Of a DNA stretch of 64,000 nt, positions 16,396 to 25,995 are shown in pieces (positions within the stretch are counted from its first letter, which is position 1; every line of letters begins with the position of its first letter). Both the position numbers and the translations under genes were made by a program. The notes under the pieces are model-generated. The model was not told the origin of the DNA and searched no databases. It worked only from the letters and a program-made list of their open reading frames with translations. The DNA comes from Clostridiales bacterium (lineage in GTDB: Bacteria; Bacillota; Clostridia; Lachnospirales; Lachnospiraceae), in the NCBI GenBank assembly GCA_020859985.1, contig JAJBVD010000039.1, positions 1 through 64,000 of the forward strand. The letters run 5' to 3'.

Positions 16396-18234
16396 ATGTG
16401 CGGAATAGTAGGATATACGGGAGAACAGCAGGCCGCTCCAATCCTTCTGGATGGACTTTCCAAGCTGGAATACAGAGGATATGATTCCTCTGGAATGGCG
16501 GTTCGCGATGGCGAGAAAAAAACAGAAGTCGTAAAGGCAAAAGGACGTCTGCGTGTTCTGGCTGAGAAGACGAATGAGGGGACAGCGATGCGCGGTACCT
16601 GCGGGATTGGCCATACGAGATGGGCAACACATGGGGAGCCGTCTGAGATCAACGCACACCCGCATATGTCGGAGAATATGAATATTGTAGCTGTCCACAA
16701 TGGTATTATCGAGAATTACCAGGAACTGAAGGATAAGCTGACCCGTAAGGGTTACACCTTTTATTCCAACACAGATACAGAGGTCGCTGTAAAGCTGATT
16801 GATTATTATTACAAAAAATATCAGATTGGGCCGATTGATGCGCTTGCAAAATCCATGGTCCGCATTCGTGGCTCCTATGCACTTGCCGTTATGTTTCAGG
16901 ATTATCCCGGAGAGATTTATGCTGCAAGAAAAGACAGCCCGATGGTCATTGGTATTGAAGACGGAGAAGCTTATCTTGCCAGTGACGTGCCGGCAATCTT
17001 AAAACACACAAGAAACGTATATTATATTGATAACCTTGAGATGGCCAGGCTTGCAAAAGGCAAGGTTGAGTTTTATGATCTGAACGGCGACCTTGTTGAA
17101 AAGCAGCCGACTATGATTGAATGGGATGCAGAAGCAGCTGAGAAAGGCGGCTTTGAGCATTTTATGATGAAGGAGATCCATGAGCAGCCAAAAGCTGTGG
17201 AGGATACGCTTCATTCGGTAGTAAAAGATAATGGTCTGGATTTCGATTCGATAGGCCTTACCGATGAAATGATACGGGAGATCCGTCAGATTTATATTGT
17301 GGCCTGCGGTTCCGCGTACCACGTCGGAATGGCTGCACAGTATGTGATTGAGGATCTTGCACGTATTCCGGTGCGCGTTGATCTGGCTTCGGAATTCCGC
17401 TATCGGAACCAGATACTGGATCCTGACGGTCTGGTGGTCGTCATCAGTCAGAGCGGTGAGACAGCGGATTCTCTGGCTGCACTTCGCAAAGCGAAGGAGC
17501 ATCATCTTCGCACTCTGGCTATTGTCAATGTGGTCGGAAGCTCGATCGCGCGGGAAGCGGATCACGTATTCTACACATTGGCCGGACCGGAAATCGCGGT
17601 AGCGACCACAAAGGCTTACAGTACGCAGTTGATCGCATGCTATCTGCTGGCTTTACAGATGGGAGCGGTAAAGGAAACACTGACGCAGGAGGAATGTGCT
17701 TCTCTTGTTGCGGAGCTTATGACAATCCCGTCAAAGATTTCCAAAATTCTCGATGATAAAGAGCGCCTTCAGTGGTTTGCAGCCAAATTTGCCAATGCAA
17801 GGGATGTTTTCTTTATCGGAAGAGGACTTGATTATGCCATTTCTCTGGAAGGCAGCCTGAAGATGAAGGAGATCAGCTATATTCACTCTGAAGCCTACGC
17901 GGCCGGCGAGCTGAAGCATGGTACGATTTCGCTGATTGAGGAGGGAACTCTGGTCATTGGTGTATTGACACAGAATGATCTTTATGAAAAAACGGTGAGC
18001 AATATGGTGGAAACGCAAAGCCGCGGCGCTTATCTTCTTGGGCTGACTACTTACGGTAATTATGCAATTGAGGATCACGTGAATTTCACCGTATACATAC
18101 CAAAGACTGACCCTCATTTTGCTGCATCGCTGGCAGTCGTTCCGCTCCAGCTGCTTGGCTATTATGTATCCGTTGCCAAGGGCCTTGATGTTGATAAGCC
18201 GCGCAATCTTGCCAAGAGCGTGACAGTAGAATAA
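16396..18234 (+). CDS. glmS: Glutamine-fructose-6-phosphate aminotransferase
   Basis: A 612-aa two-domain enzyme that makes glucosamine-6-phosphate for peptidoglycan. The N-terminal glutaminase begins with the catalytic Cys2 in MCGIVGYTG, with GHTRWATHG downstream. Two SIS sugar-isomerase domains follow, with YIVACGSAYHVG, SQSGETADSLAAL and TTKAYSTQL, and the C-terminal DKPRNLAKSVTVE is diagnostic. There is no room for a glmS ribozyme: cbiC ends 75 bp upstream. AAGAAGGGAGAA precedes the ATG. Confidence 0.98.
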   Translation: MCGIVGYTGEQQAAPILLDGLSKLEYRGYDSSGMAVRDGEKKTEVVKAKGRLRVLAEKTNEGTAMRGTCGIGHTRWATHGEPSEINAHPHMSENMNIVAVHNGIIENYQELKDKLTRKGYTFYSNTDTEVAVKLIDYYYKKYQIGPIDALAKSMVRIRGSYALAVMFQDYPGEIYAARKDSPMVIGIEDGEAYLASDVPAILKHTRNVYYIDNLEMARLAKGKVEFYDLNGDLVEKQPTMIEWDAEAAEKGGFEHFMMKEIHEQPKAVEDTLHSVVKDNGLDFDSIGLTDEMIREIRQIYIVACGSAYHVGMAAQYVIEDLARIPVRVDLASEFRYRNQILDPDGLVVVISQSGETADSLAALRKAKEHHLRTLAIVNVVGSSIAREADHVFYTLAGPEIAVATTKAYSTQLIACYLLALQMGAVKETLTQEECASLVAELMTIPSKISKILDDKERLQWFAAKFANARDVFFIGRGLDYAISLEGSLKMKEISYIHSEAYAAGELKHGTISLIEEGTLVIGVLTQNDLYEKTVSNMVETQSRGAYLLGLTTYGNYAIEDHVNFTVYIPKTDPHFAASLAVVPLQLLGYYVSVAKGLDVDKPRNLAKSVTVE

Positions 18235-18265
18235 TGTTTCAGTGAAATATTTTTGAAAAATGTCC

Positions 18266-18294
18266 TTGTAAATTTTGAGAAGCTGTTATATAAT
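18266..18294 (+). promoter_or_regulatory. Promoter for tRNA-Gly
   Basis: TTGTAA (18266-18271) and a perfect TATAAT (18289-18294) are 17 bp apart, 30 bp before the tRNA. Confidence 0.75.
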
Positions 18295-18324
18295 CATTCG
18301 CAGGGATAAGCTTCCTTATCATCT

Positions 18325-18395
18325 GCGGATATAGTTCATCGGTAGAACACCAGCTTCCCAAGCTGGGGAGGCGAGTTCGATTCTCGTTATCCGCT
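18325..18395 (+). tRNA. tRNA-Gly(CCC)
   Basis: A 71-nt cloverleaf with acceptor stem GCGGATA/TATCCGC, D arm GTTC/GAAC, anticodon arm CCAGC/GCTGG with loop TTCCCAA (anticodon CCC), and T arm GCGAG/CTCGT with loop TTCGATT. CCA is not encoded. It decodes GGG and is transcribed alone. Confidence 0.95.
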
Positions 18396-18418
18396 TTCCA
18401 TGTTGGTTGACGTTGATG

Positions 18419-18465
18419 ATGTGCCTGCACGATTTAATATGGATTCGTTGCAGGCACATTTTTTG
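18419..18465 (+). terminator. Intrinsic terminator after tRNA-Gly
   Basis: ATGTGCCTGCA (18419-18429) and TGCAGGCACAT (18449-18459) form an 11-bp stem followed by TTTTTG. Confidence 0.9.
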
Positions 18466-18521
18466 CTTTATCATGACGGATGGATCGATATGGATAATAT
18501 CATTTGTTTGGGGGGTCAGGT

Positions 18522-19718
18522 ATGAAAAAAAGATATGGTTTTTTACTGATGAGCATGGTTCTTCTGCTCAATGGCACGTTAGTCTGCGCGGAACAGGCGC
18601 AGACGGATCTGGATTCCGTGACACAGTCTTCAGAAGATATGACAGAGGACGTATCCGATGAGGATGCTGGAAGCTGGATGGATTATCAGCTTACGATTGA
18701 TGGCGATGTCTACACGTTTCCAATGATGTACGAGGATTTTACTGCATATGGCTGGGTACTGGATGATGAAGAAGATACGCTGGATCCTCACACGTACAGT
18801 ATCTACTATTTCACGAAAGAGGAAGTGCAGTGTTCGGTATATATCCTGAATCTCGGGATCAATACGGTTTCCATTGAAGACTGTATTGTAGCCGGCATCA
18901 CGATTGACAATTATTATTGGGAAGATGCTGACAGCACAGTAGAGCTTCCGTGTGGGATTGTAAAGGATGTTTCCACGCTGGATGACATCGTTGCTGCATA
19001 TGGTACACCTACCGATACGTATGAGGGAGAGCTTTATACGGAATATACCTATCAGGAGGATTACAATGAAGAAGTAGAACTGACCGTTTATAAGGAAAGC
19101 GGCGTTCTGGAAGAGATTACGATCGAGAAGTTTGTTGAACCTGATGGTTTTGATGAGGGTGAGGTGAGTTCAGAAGAACCGCAGAGCGTGATGGCCTACG
19201 TGAAGCCGGATGCTTTAAGTGATGATCTGACAGAGTATGAGATTGAACTGGACGGATCAGTATATTCCCTTCCTGTACCCGTGAACACGCTGCTTGAAGA
19301 TGGCTGGGAGCTGGTCGCGGACGACAGTGACTCTGTAGTGGCGGCTCATTATTACGGCTGGGTATACCTTCGCAAAGATAATCAGACATTTTCTACAACT
19401 GTGACAAATGAGGAGGATTACGCTACAATTCCAGAATACTGTTGGATCGAAGATTTAAGTGTCGGCGTCTATACGCTGGATATGGAAGGTGCTCTTCCGG
19501 GTAATATCCAGATTGGTATGAATGAGGAGGATTTCCTTGCGGTCCTGAACGACGCAGGTATGGAATATGAGTACACGGAGAGCGGAGATTACCACTATTA
19601 TACTTACAATTCACCCTCCTATGGCCATAGCTGTGAGGTAGCAATCTACGCCGGCGAGGATTCTTATTATGAAAAGGATACGATCATCGAGATTACCTGC
19701 GAGAATTCGTTTGACTGA
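18522..19718 (+). CDS. Secreted acidic protein with two related halves, function unknown
   Basis: About 398 aa. The start at 18522 gives a standard signal peptide (MKKRYGFLLMSMVLLLNGTLVCAE); an ATG 18 bp upstream would spoil it. No lipobox or sortase signal is visible, so it is probably released. The mature protein is rich in Asp, Glu and Tyr. Two similar halves of about 170 residues begin with QLTIDGDVYTFPMMY and EIELDGSVYSLPVPV; each opens with a strand-rich GDVY-type hairpin and a GW-containing turn. I do not recognise the family. GGGGGTCAGG precedes the start. Confidence 0.7.
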   Translation: MKKRYGFLLMSMVLLLNGTLVCAEQAQTDLDSVTQSSEDMTEDVSDEDAGSWMDYQLTIDGDVYTFPMMYEDFTAYGWVLDDEEDTLDPHTYSIYYFTKEEVQCSVYILNLGINTVSIEDCIVAGITIDNYYWEDADSTVELPCGIVKDVSTLDDIVAAYGTPTDTYEGELYTEYTYQEDYNEEVELTVYKESGVLEEITIEKFVEPDGFDEGEVSSEEPQSVMAYVKPDALSDDLTEYEIELDGSVYSLPVPVNTLLEDGWELVADDSDSVVAAHYYGWVYLRKDNQTFSTTVTNEEDYATIPEYCWIEDLSVGVYTLDMEGALPGNIQIGMNEEDFLAVLNDAGMEYEYTESGDYHYYTYNSPSYGHSCEVAIYAGEDSYYEKDTIIEITCENSFD

Positions 19719-19787
19719 TCGATATGACGAGACGCATCCCGGCTGCCTGATCCTGCATGATTTTACAAAAAATATACAGGAAAATAC

Positions 19788-19816
19788 TTGCAATCGCTGA
19801 TGATTAGTGCTATCAT
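19788..19816 (+). promoter_or_regulatory. Promoter of the rimP-nusA-infB operon
   Basis: TTGCAA (19788-19793) and TATCAT (19811-19816) are 17 bp apart. The leader to rimP is about 190 nt and contains a terminator-like hairpin and a family B element. Confidence 0.65.
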
Positions 19817-19845
19817 AGTTAAGAATTAAATAACTGTTGATCGTA

Positions 19846-19875
19846 AAGAGTGGGCCGTGTGGTCCACTCTTGTTT
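19846..19875 (+). terminator. Terminator-like hairpin inside the rimP leader
   Basis: AAGAGTGG (19846-19853) pairs with CCACTCTT (19864-19871) and is followed by GTTTA. It lies downstream of the promoter at 19788, so it may act as an attenuator for the rimP operon. Confidence 0.6.
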
Positions 19876-19958
19876 ATGCACAGGGGCGCGTAAGGTGTTT
19901 TGTGGCTTGCGCCACACGCGTCCCGCGCAGACGAGTAGGGGACAGGTCTCTCTACTCG
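19872..19958 (-). repeat. Family B intergenic element, copy 3
   Basis: On the minus strand hairpin I pairs CGAGTAG with CTACTCG, and hairpin II pairs GGGACGCGT with ACGCGCCCC, with the inner stem GTGGC/GCCAC and loop GCAA. Compared with copies 2 and 6, both sides of the inner stem have changed together. The conserved A-rich CCTT linker is present. Confidence 0.85.
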
Positions 19959-20012
19959 TTTGCACTGGGCTGAACTACGCGTTATGCGCGCATGTAGACT
20001 TGGGGGAATCAA

Positions 20013-20480
20013 ATGAGCAGACGGGAAACATATGAACAGAAAACGGAGGCGCTTCTTGCACCTTTGGTAGAAGAACATCAATTTGAACTGGTTGATGTCG
20101 AATATGTCAAAGAAGGCGGCAGCTGGTATCTTCGTGCTTACATTGATAAGCCGGGCGGAATCACGATCGACGACTGTGAATTGATCAGCCGGGCTTTGAG
20201 TGATCTGCTGGATGAACATGATTTTATTGAGGATGCTTACATTCTGGAAGTCAGCTCGCCAGGACTTGGGCGGCCGTTGAAAAAGGATCGGGATTTTGAA
20301 CGCAGCGTCGGTGAACAGGTGGAGATCCGCACCTTCCGGCCGATCGACCAGAAAAAGGATTTTACCGGAGTCTTAAAAGAATTCGATAAAAATACAGTTA
20401 CGATAGAGACAGACAATAAAGAGACCATGTTGTTTCAGCGCACAGACATCGCGCTGATCCGTCTGGCGTTTGATTTCTGA
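20013..20480 (+). CDS. rimP: Ribosome maturation factor RimP
   Basis: A 155-aa small-subunit assembly factor. It has the N-terminal LVEEHQFELVDVEYVKEGGSWYLR, the central IDKPGGITIDDCELISRALSDLLDE, and EVSSPGLGRPLKKDRDFER before the Sm-like C-terminal domain. It is the first gene of the conserved operon and is followed by nusA after 18 bp. GGGGGAA precedes the ATG. Confidence 0.96.
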   Translation: MSRRETYEQKTEALLAPLVEEHQFELVDVEYVKEGGSWYLRAYIDKPGGITIDDCELISRALSDLLDEHDFIEDAYILEVSSPGLGRPLKKDRDFERSVGEQVEIRTFRPIDQKKDFTGVLKEFDKNTVTIETDNKETMLFQRTDIALIRLAFDF

Positions 20481-20498
20481 CAGGGAGGAAAAAACAAA

Positions 20499-21734
20499 AT
20501 GAATAACGAGTTGTTGGAAGCACTCACGATACTGGAGAAGGAAAAAAACATCAGCAAGGATACGCTGTTGGAGGCTATCAGGCAGTCGCTGATTCAGGCC
20601 TGCAAAAACAACTGGAAGACCGAAGCTGATAATGTTGTGGTCAATATTGATCCGGATACATGTGAGTATGAAGTATATGCGCAGAAGACGGTTGTTGAGC
20701 AGGTTGAGGATGAGCTTGCCCAGATCAGCCTGACAAAAGCAAAGCTGATCGACTCCCGATATGAATTGGGCGACGTTGTCAGAGTCGATATCAAGTCCAA
20801 AGAGTTCGGACGCATTGCGACTCAGAATGCAAAGAATGTCATACTGCAGAAGATTCGTGAGGAAGAACGAAAGGTTCTCTACAACGAATACTTTGAGAAA
20901 GAACATGATGTCGTGACAGGCGTTGTACAGCGCTACTTTGGCAGGAATATCAGCATCAATCTTGGGCGTGCTGACGCTACGCTGGCAAGTGAAGAGCAGA
21001 TTCGCGGGGAGACATATCGCCCGAATCAGCGTCTCAAGGTTTATGTTCTGGAGGTAAAGGATACGCCGAAGGGACCAAGAATTCAGGTTTCCAGAACGCA
21101 TCCTGAGCTGGTAAAGCGCCTCTTTGAAGAAGAAGTGACCGAGGTCCATGACGGCACGGTTGAGATAAAAAGCATCGCGAGAGAAGCAGGCAGCCGAACA
21201 AAGATCGCAGTCTGGTCCAATAACCCGGACGTTGATCCGGTGGGCGCATGTGTAGGTCTGAATGGATCCCGTGTTAACGCAGTAGTCGATGAATTGAATG
21301 GAGAGAAAATTGATATTATTAACTGGGATGATAACCCGGCTCTTTTAATCGAAAATGCATTGAGTCCGGCGAAAGTCATAACGGTTCTCGCGGACCCGGA
21401 TGAAAAGACGGCTAAGGTAGTTGTTCCTGATTATCAGCTCTCTCTTGCAATTGGCAGAGAAGGACAGAATGCCCGTCTGGCTGCACGTCTTACCGGATTT
21501 AAGATCGATATTAAGAATGAGACGCAGGCTCGCGAGTCCGGCGATCTTCTCGAATACGAAGAAGATTATTACGAGGACGAGTACTACGACGAAGATGGAT
21601 ACTACGCAGACGAGTATGCCGAAGATGGTGCATATGATGAGGGAGACCCCTATGCGGAGCCGGAATCTTATGCCGACGACAGTGCGTATGCTGATGATGA
21701 CACTGTTTTTGACAATGAAGGTAATGAGGAATAG
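20499..21734 (+). CDS. nusA: Transcription termination/antitermination factor NusA with acidic tail
   Basis: A 411-aa protein that binds RNA polymerase and nascent RNA. It has the N-terminal polymerase-binding domain (residues 1-130), an S1 domain (HDVVTGVVQRYFGRNISINLG), and KH1 and KH2 with VGACVGLNGSRVNAVVDELNGEKIDI and LAIGREGQNARLAARLTG. Residues 345-411 form a tail of mostly Asp, Glu and Tyr (for example YEEDYYEDEYYDEDGYY), which takes the place of the acidic repeats of enterobacterial NusA and is unusually tyrosine-rich. rnpM starts 2 nt after the stop codon. Confidence 0.96.
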   Translation: MNNELLEALTILEKEKNISKDTLLEAIRQSLIQACKNNWKTEADNVVVNIDPDTCEYEVYAQKTVVEQVEDELAQISLTKAKLIDSRYELGDVVRVDIKSKEFGRIATQNAKNVILQKIREEERKVLYNEYFEKEHDVVTGVVQRYFGRNISINLGRADATLASEEQIRGETYRPNQRLKVYVLEVKDTPKGPRIQVSRTHPELVKRLFEEEVTEVHDGTVEIKSIAREAGSRTKIAVWSNNPDVDPVGACVGLNGSRVNAVVDELNGEKIDIINWDDNPALLIENALSPAKVITVLADPDEKTAKVVVPDYQLSLAIGREGQNARLAARLTGFKIDIKNETQARESGDLLEYEEDYYEDEYYDEDGYYADEYAEDGAYDEGDPYAEPESYADDSAYADDDTVFDNEGNEE

Positions 21735-21736
21735 AT

Positions 21737-22018
21737 ATGCCTGCAAAAGTAAAGAAGGTTCCTGTGCGTAAATGCACAGGTTGTCAGGAAATGAAAGGCA
21801 AAAAGGAACTGCTTCGGGTGCTTCACACTCCGGAAGGAGATATCCTGCTGGATGCGACCGGGCGGAAGAATGGCAGAGGCGCGTATCTGTGCCCCAGCCG
21901 GGAATGTCTGGAAAAAGCCATGCGAAGCAAAGGACTGGAGCGTTCTCTTAAAGTCAGGATTCCTGAAGAAACCTATGAGAACCTGAAAAAGGAGATTGAA
22001 TCATTTGAAGAGAGATAG
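21737..22018 (+). CDS. rnpM: RnpM/YlxR, RNase P modulator
   Basis: A 93-aa DUF448 RNA-binding protein. The family marks are PVRKCTGCQEMKGKKELLRV at the N-terminus and GRKNGRGAYLCPSRECLEKA in the middle. In Gram-positives it associates with the RNase P RNA. It lies in its conserved place between nusA and ylxQ. Confidence 0.92.
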   Translation: MPAKVKKVPVRKCTGCQEMKGKKELLRVLHTPEGDILLDATGRKNGRGAYLCPSRECLEKAMRSKGLERSLKVRIPEETYENLKKEIESFEER

Positions 22019-22364
22019 CGTGCTTTCGCTTGTCGGTATTGCTAAAAAGGCAGACAGGATCGCCTCCGGTGAGTTTCAGACCGAGACGGCGGTAAAATCA
22101 GGAAGAGCCAGTCTCGTTATGATTTCCCTGGAGGCTTCCGGGAATACGAGAAAGAAATTTCAGAATATGTGTTCCTATTATCAGGTACCTGCGTATCTGT
22201 ATGGATCCCGTGAGGAGCTGGGGGCAGCTTCAGGAACAGGCTTTCGGGCTGTTCTTGCAGTGACGGATGCAGGCCTTGCAGAAGCGATTGTGAAAAAGCT
22301 TGCTCTGTCGGAGGCTGTATGTGTAGTCCCAGAGGGTTCCGACGGAGAAGACAAAGGAGTTTAA
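22005..22364 (+). CDS. ylxQ: L7Ae-family RNA-binding protein YlxQ
   Basis: A 119-aa L7Ae/L30e/S12e/Gadd45 family protein, expected to bind kink-turn RNA. The sequence has [27 protein letters not shown] and [21 protein letters not shown] place the start at TTG 22005 because GGAG (21991-21994) is 10 nt upstream and [13 protein letters not shown] matches family starts; TTG 21996 is too close to it. It overlaps rnpM by 14 nt. infB follows with its ribosome binding site at the ylxQ stop codon. Confidence 0.85.
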   Translation: MKRDSVLSLVGIAKKADRIASGEFQTETAVKSGRASLVMISLEASGNTRKKFQNMCSYYQVPAYLYGSREELGAASGTGFRAVLAVTDAGLAEAIVKKLALSEAVCVVPEGSDGEDKGV

Positions 22365-22372
22365 GGGAGGTT

Positions 22373-25300
22373 ATGAGAATGGCTGATTTGGAGATAAAGA
22401 ATTCGGGGAAAAAAGATTCTATGAGTTATACGAAGGAGGATGGGCATATGCAGAAAAATCAGGATCCGGAAGCAGTAAAGAGTGGCGAAAAGGCTTTGGC
22501 ACAGGCTGGTGAAAGACCTGAACAGAAGCCTGCGGGTCCGCCAAAGAAAAAGAATATCATACAGGTGTTTCATCCTCAGAACAGTAAAACCGGCATGGTA
22601 AAGCCGGGTGGACGTCCCAGACCACAGGGCAGCCGCCAGCCATCGACAGGCGGCAGGCCCGCGGGCGGCAGGACTCAGGGCATGTCTGCATCCGGCGGCG
22701 GAACCCGACCGCAGGGAGCTGCTTCAGGTGCAAGACCGCAGACTGCTGCCGGAGTAAGGCCTCAGGTGGCAGGCACAAGAACGCAGAGCACGGCAGGTGC
22801 GGCGTCCGGAGCACGCCCGCTGGGAGCTGCAGCTGCTCCTGCAGGGACAAAGCCGCAATCTGCTGCAGGTTCATCCGCTGAAACAAGATCACAGAATCTT
22901 GCGGCAGCCTCGTCTGATATCAGGACGTCAGGAGTTCAGAATGTCGCAAAGACACAGGAAGCTGTTTCGGCCAAAACGCAGAACTCAGCTAATACTGCGT
23001 CTGCAGAAAATATGCGTGGTACAATAACGTCTTCTGCGGATAAGAATATTTCTGCTTCAAAAACACAAAATAATGCCGGTGGAGCGTCTTCTGCCAGAAC
23101 CCAATCTGCCGCTTCAGGAACAAAGGGGCAATCTGCAGGCCGACAGGGACAGTCAGGCCAGCGCCAGTCCTCCGACCGCCGCCCGCAGGATGGCAGAGGA
23201 AACTATAATAGAGGCTCCGATGGCCGCAGTTCTCAGGGCAGCTATAGCAGAGGCTCCGATGGCAGAAGCACGCAGGGCGGTTATAACAGAAGCTCTGATG
23301 GCAGAGGCGGTCAGGGCAGCTATAACAGAAATTCTGATAGCCGCGGTTCTCAGAGCAGCTATGGCAGAAATTCTGATGGCAGAAACGGTCAGAGCGGTTA
23401 CAACAGAAACAGCGATGGCAGAGGCGGTCAGGGCAGCTACAATAGAAACTCAGACAACAGAAATGGCCAGGGCGGTTACAGCAGGAGCTCCGATGGCCGC
23501 AGCGGTCAGGGCAGTTATGGCAGAGGTGGCCAGAGCGGCCGCGCTATGAATATTCCAAAGCCGTCTACTGACTCGAAGCCTTTAGAAAAAGAAAGCAGAA
23601 AACGCACGGAACGTGGCGACCGGAATCGTTCAAATAAGGGCGAAAAGCTGGATCGGATGGAGAAAAATGTACGTCCGGGCCAGAAGAATACCCAGAGGAA
23701 CGGAAATAAGAATACCCTGAAGAAGGGGCAGCCTGTAAAACCGGCTCCAAAGCCAGCGGAGAAGCCGCAGGATACGATCCGTACGATTACTCTTCCGGAG
23801 AAGATGACGATCTCAGAGCTTGCTGAAGTAATGAAGGTCACAGCATCGGTGATCGTGAAAAAGCTTTTCCTGCAGGGAGAGATGGTGACTGTCAATCAGG
23901 AGATTGATTTTGACAAAGCTGAAGAAATTGCTTTGGAATTCAACTGCATCTGTGAGAAAGAAGAAAAGGTTGACGTCATTGGCGAGCTGCTGAAGGAAGA
24001 AGAGGAATCGGAAGATGTTATGACGGCTCGTCCGCCTGTTGTCTGCGTTATGGGTCACGTTGACCATGGTAAGACCTCTCTGCTTGACACGATTCGCCAT
24101 ACCCACGTTATTGATAAAGAGGCAGGAGGCATCACTCAGCACATCGGCGCCTATGTAGTATCTATTGACGGAAGAAAGATTACCTTCCTTGATACGCCGG
24201 GACACGAGGCATTCACAGCGATGCGTATGCGCGGTGCGAACTCAACCGATATTGCGATTCTTGTAGTTGCTGCTGATGATGGCGTAATGCCGCAGACGAT
24301 TGAGGCGATCAACCATGCCAAGGCGGCCGGTATCGAAATAATCGTTGCAATCAATAAAATTGATAAGCCAAGCGCGAATATCGAGCGCGTAAAGCAGGAG
24401 CTCTCGGAATATGATCTGATCCCGGAGGATTGGGGCGGAAGCACCGTTATGGTGCCAGTATCGGCTCACACGCATGAGGGCATTGACAATCTGCTGGAGA
24501 TGATCCTTCTGACTGCGGATGTACTCGAGCTGAAAGCGAATCCGAACCGAAAAGCCCGCGGACTTGTGATTGAAGCTGAGCTTGATAAGGGTAAGGGGCC
24601 TGTTGCGACTGTGCTTGTTCAGAAAGGTACGCTTCATGTCGGCGATCCGATTGCAGCCGGTGCCTCATACGGGAAGATCCGTGCAATGATGGATGATAAA
24701 GGACGCCGCGTAAAAGAGGCTGGTCCTTCCACACCGGTTGAAGTACTTGGTCTTTCGGAAGTACCAAATGCGGGTGAAATCTTTATCAGCATGGATAATG
24801 AAAAAGAAGCTCGCAGCTTTGCTGAGACATTTATCAGCGAAGGCAGAGAGCGGATGCTTGAAGATACAAAGATGCGGATGTCTCTGGACGATCTGTACTC
24901 GCAGATACAGGCTGGCAAGCTCAAACAGCTTGACCTGATCGTAAAAGCAGATGTGCAGGGCTCCGTGGAGGCTGTAAAGCAGAGCCTTCTGAAGCTTTCG
25001 AATGAGGAAGTCGTTGTGAAGATCATCCACAGTGGTGTTGGTGCAATCAACGAATCTGATGTGATACTTGCTTCTGCTTCCAATGCCATCATTATTGGCT
25101 TTAATATTCGTCCGGATGCAATGGCAAAGGCTACTGCGGAGCGGGAGAATGTCGACGTTCGTCTGTACCGCGTGATTTACGATGCGATTGCGGATGTGGA
25201 GGCAGCCATGAAAGGCATGCTGGATCCGATTTACGAAGAAAAAGTGATCGGTCACGCTGAGATCCGGCAGCTCTTTAAGGCTTCCGGTGTCGGCACGATC

Positions 25301-25528
25301 GCCGGTTCCTATGTTCTGGACGGTATGTTCCAGCGAGGCTGCAAGGTACGCATCACGCGTGATGATCAGCAGATCTACGATGGTGCTCTGGCTTCCCTGA
25401 AGCGCTTTAAGGACGATGTAAAAGAAGTGAAAGCCGGATATGAGTGCGGCTTCGTATTTGAAAAGTTTAATGAAATCAAAGAAGAAGACAAGGTAGAGGC
25501 CTATGTCATGGTAGAGGTTCCGAGATGA
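22373..25528 (+). CDS. infB: Translation initiation factor IF-2 with repeat-rich N-terminal extension
   Basis: About 1051 aa. IF-2 is the GTPase that places initiator tRNA on the ribosome. The IF2_N domain ([20 protein letters not shown]) begins near residue 471, the G domain P-loop GHVDHGKTS near 561, then DTPGHEAF and NKIDKPSAN, and domains II-IV to the C-terminus. Residues 1-470 are disordered in appearance: first rich in Ala, Gly, Gln, Thr, then eight tandem 13-residue Gly/Ser/Arg/Asn repeats (276-379), then a Lys/Arg-rich stretch. I chose ATG 22373 because AGGGAGG precedes it. rbfA overlaps its stop codon. Confidence 0.95.
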   Translation: MRMADLEIKNSGKKDSMSYTKEDGHMQKNQDPEAVKSGEKALAQAGERPEQKPAGPPKKKNIIQVFHPQNSKTGMVKPGGRPRPQGSRQPSTGGRPAGGRTQGMSASGGGTRPQGAASGARPQTAAGVRPQVAGTRTQSTAGAASGARPLGAAAAPAGTKPQSAAGSSAETRSQNLAAASSDIRTSGVQNVAKTQEAVSAKTQNSANTASAENMRGTITSSADKNISASKTQNNAGGASSARTQSAASGTKGQSAGRQGQSGQRQSSDRRPQDGRGNYNRGSDGRSSQGSYSRGSDGRSTQGGYNRSSDGRGGQGSYNRNSDSRGSQSSYGRNSDGRNGQSGYNRNSDGRGGQGSYNRNSDNRNGQGGYSRSSDGRSGQGSYGRGGQSGRAMNIPKPSTDSKPLEKESRKRTERGDRNRSNKGEKLDRMEKNVRPGQKNTQRNGNKNTLKKGQPVKPAPKPAEKPQDTIRTITLPEKMTISELAEVMKVTASVIVKKLFLQGEMVTVNQEIDFDKAEEIALEFNCICEKEEKVDVIGELLKEEEESEDVMTARPPVVCVMGHVDHGKTSLLDTIRHTHVIDKEAGGITQHIGAYVVSIDGRKITFLDTPGHEAFTAMRMRGANSTDIAILVVAADDGVMPQTIEAINHAKAAGIEIIVAINKIDKPSANIERVKQELSEYDLIPEDWGGSTVMVPVSAHTHEGIDNLLEMILLTADVLELKANPNRKARGLVIEAELDKGKGPVATVLVQKGTLHVGDPIAAGASYGKIRAMMDDKGRRVKEAGPSTPVEVLGLSEVPNAGEIFISMDNEKEARSFAETFISEGRERMLEDTKMRMSLDDLYSQIQAGKLKQLDLIVKADVQGSVEAVKQSLLKLSNEEVVVKIIHSGVGAINESDVILASASNAIIIGFNIRPDAMAKATAERENVDVRLYRVIYDAIADVEAAMKGMLDPIYEEKVIGHAEIRQLFKASGVGTIAGSYVLDGMFQRGCKVRITRDDQQIYDGALASLKRFKDDVKEVKAGYECGFVFEKFNEIKEEDKVEAYVMVEVPR
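23198..23509 (+). repeat. Tandem 39-bp repeats within infB
   Basis: Eight in-frame 39-bp units encode 13-residue repeats of the form [13 protein letters not shown], followed by a partial ninth (GSYGRGGQ). Substitutions are mostly among Gly, Ser, Asn, and the Y-x-R-x-S-D-x-R core is kept. Confidence 0.95.
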
Positions 25529-25935
25529 GAAAAAACAGTATCAAGAATACCCGTATCAACGGAGAGGTATTGAAGGAACTTTCTGAGATTATTCAACGGG
25601 AGATCAAAGACCCGCGGATCGCACCGATGACCTCGGTCGTATCCGTGGAGGTTGCCCCGGATCTGAAGACCTGTAAGGCGTGGATTTCTGTCCTGGGAGA
25701 TGAGAAAGCCTGCGCAGATACGCTTGAAGGATTAAAAAGTGCCCTCGGATATATCCGCCGTCAGCTTGCCCGTAAAGTGAATCTGCGCAACACGCCGGAG
25801 ATTGAATTCATACTTGATCAGTCTATTGAGTATGGTGTGAATATGACCAGAAAGATCAATGAAGTCATAGAATCTGATGAACAGGCGGCGCAGGTCCGCG
25901 GTGATTCGGACGAGCAGACGATTACAAATATCTGA
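25525..25935 (+). CDS. rbfA: Ribosome-binding factor A
   Basis: A 136-aa KH-like 30S maturation factor. The N-terminus [23 protein letters not shown] and the central [20 protein letters not shown] followed by [19 protein letters not shown] are typical. The ATG overlaps the infB stop codon (ATGA), indicating coupled translation. The C-terminus is slightly extended and acidic. Confidence 0.95.
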   Translation: MRKNSIKNTRINGEVLKELSEIIQREIKDPRIAPMTSVVSVEVAPDLKTCKAWISVLGDEKACADTLEGLKSALGYIRRQLARKVNLRNTPEIEFILDQSIEYGVNMTRKINEVIESDEQAAQVRGDSDEQTITNI

Positions 25936-25940
25936 ATTTA

Positions 25941-25970
25941 TCGTTACTGTTCCGTAGCTTCACAGTTACA
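25941..25970 (-). repeat. Family A palindromic repeat, copy 2
   Basis: The repeat is in reverse orientation (TCGTTACTGTTC ... CTTCACAGTTACA) with one mismatch in each arm, 5 bp after the rbfA stop codon and inside the rbfA-nrnA gap. Confidence 0.75.
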
Positions 25971-25995
25971 ATTTATCTAAGAAGGAGGAGCCGAT

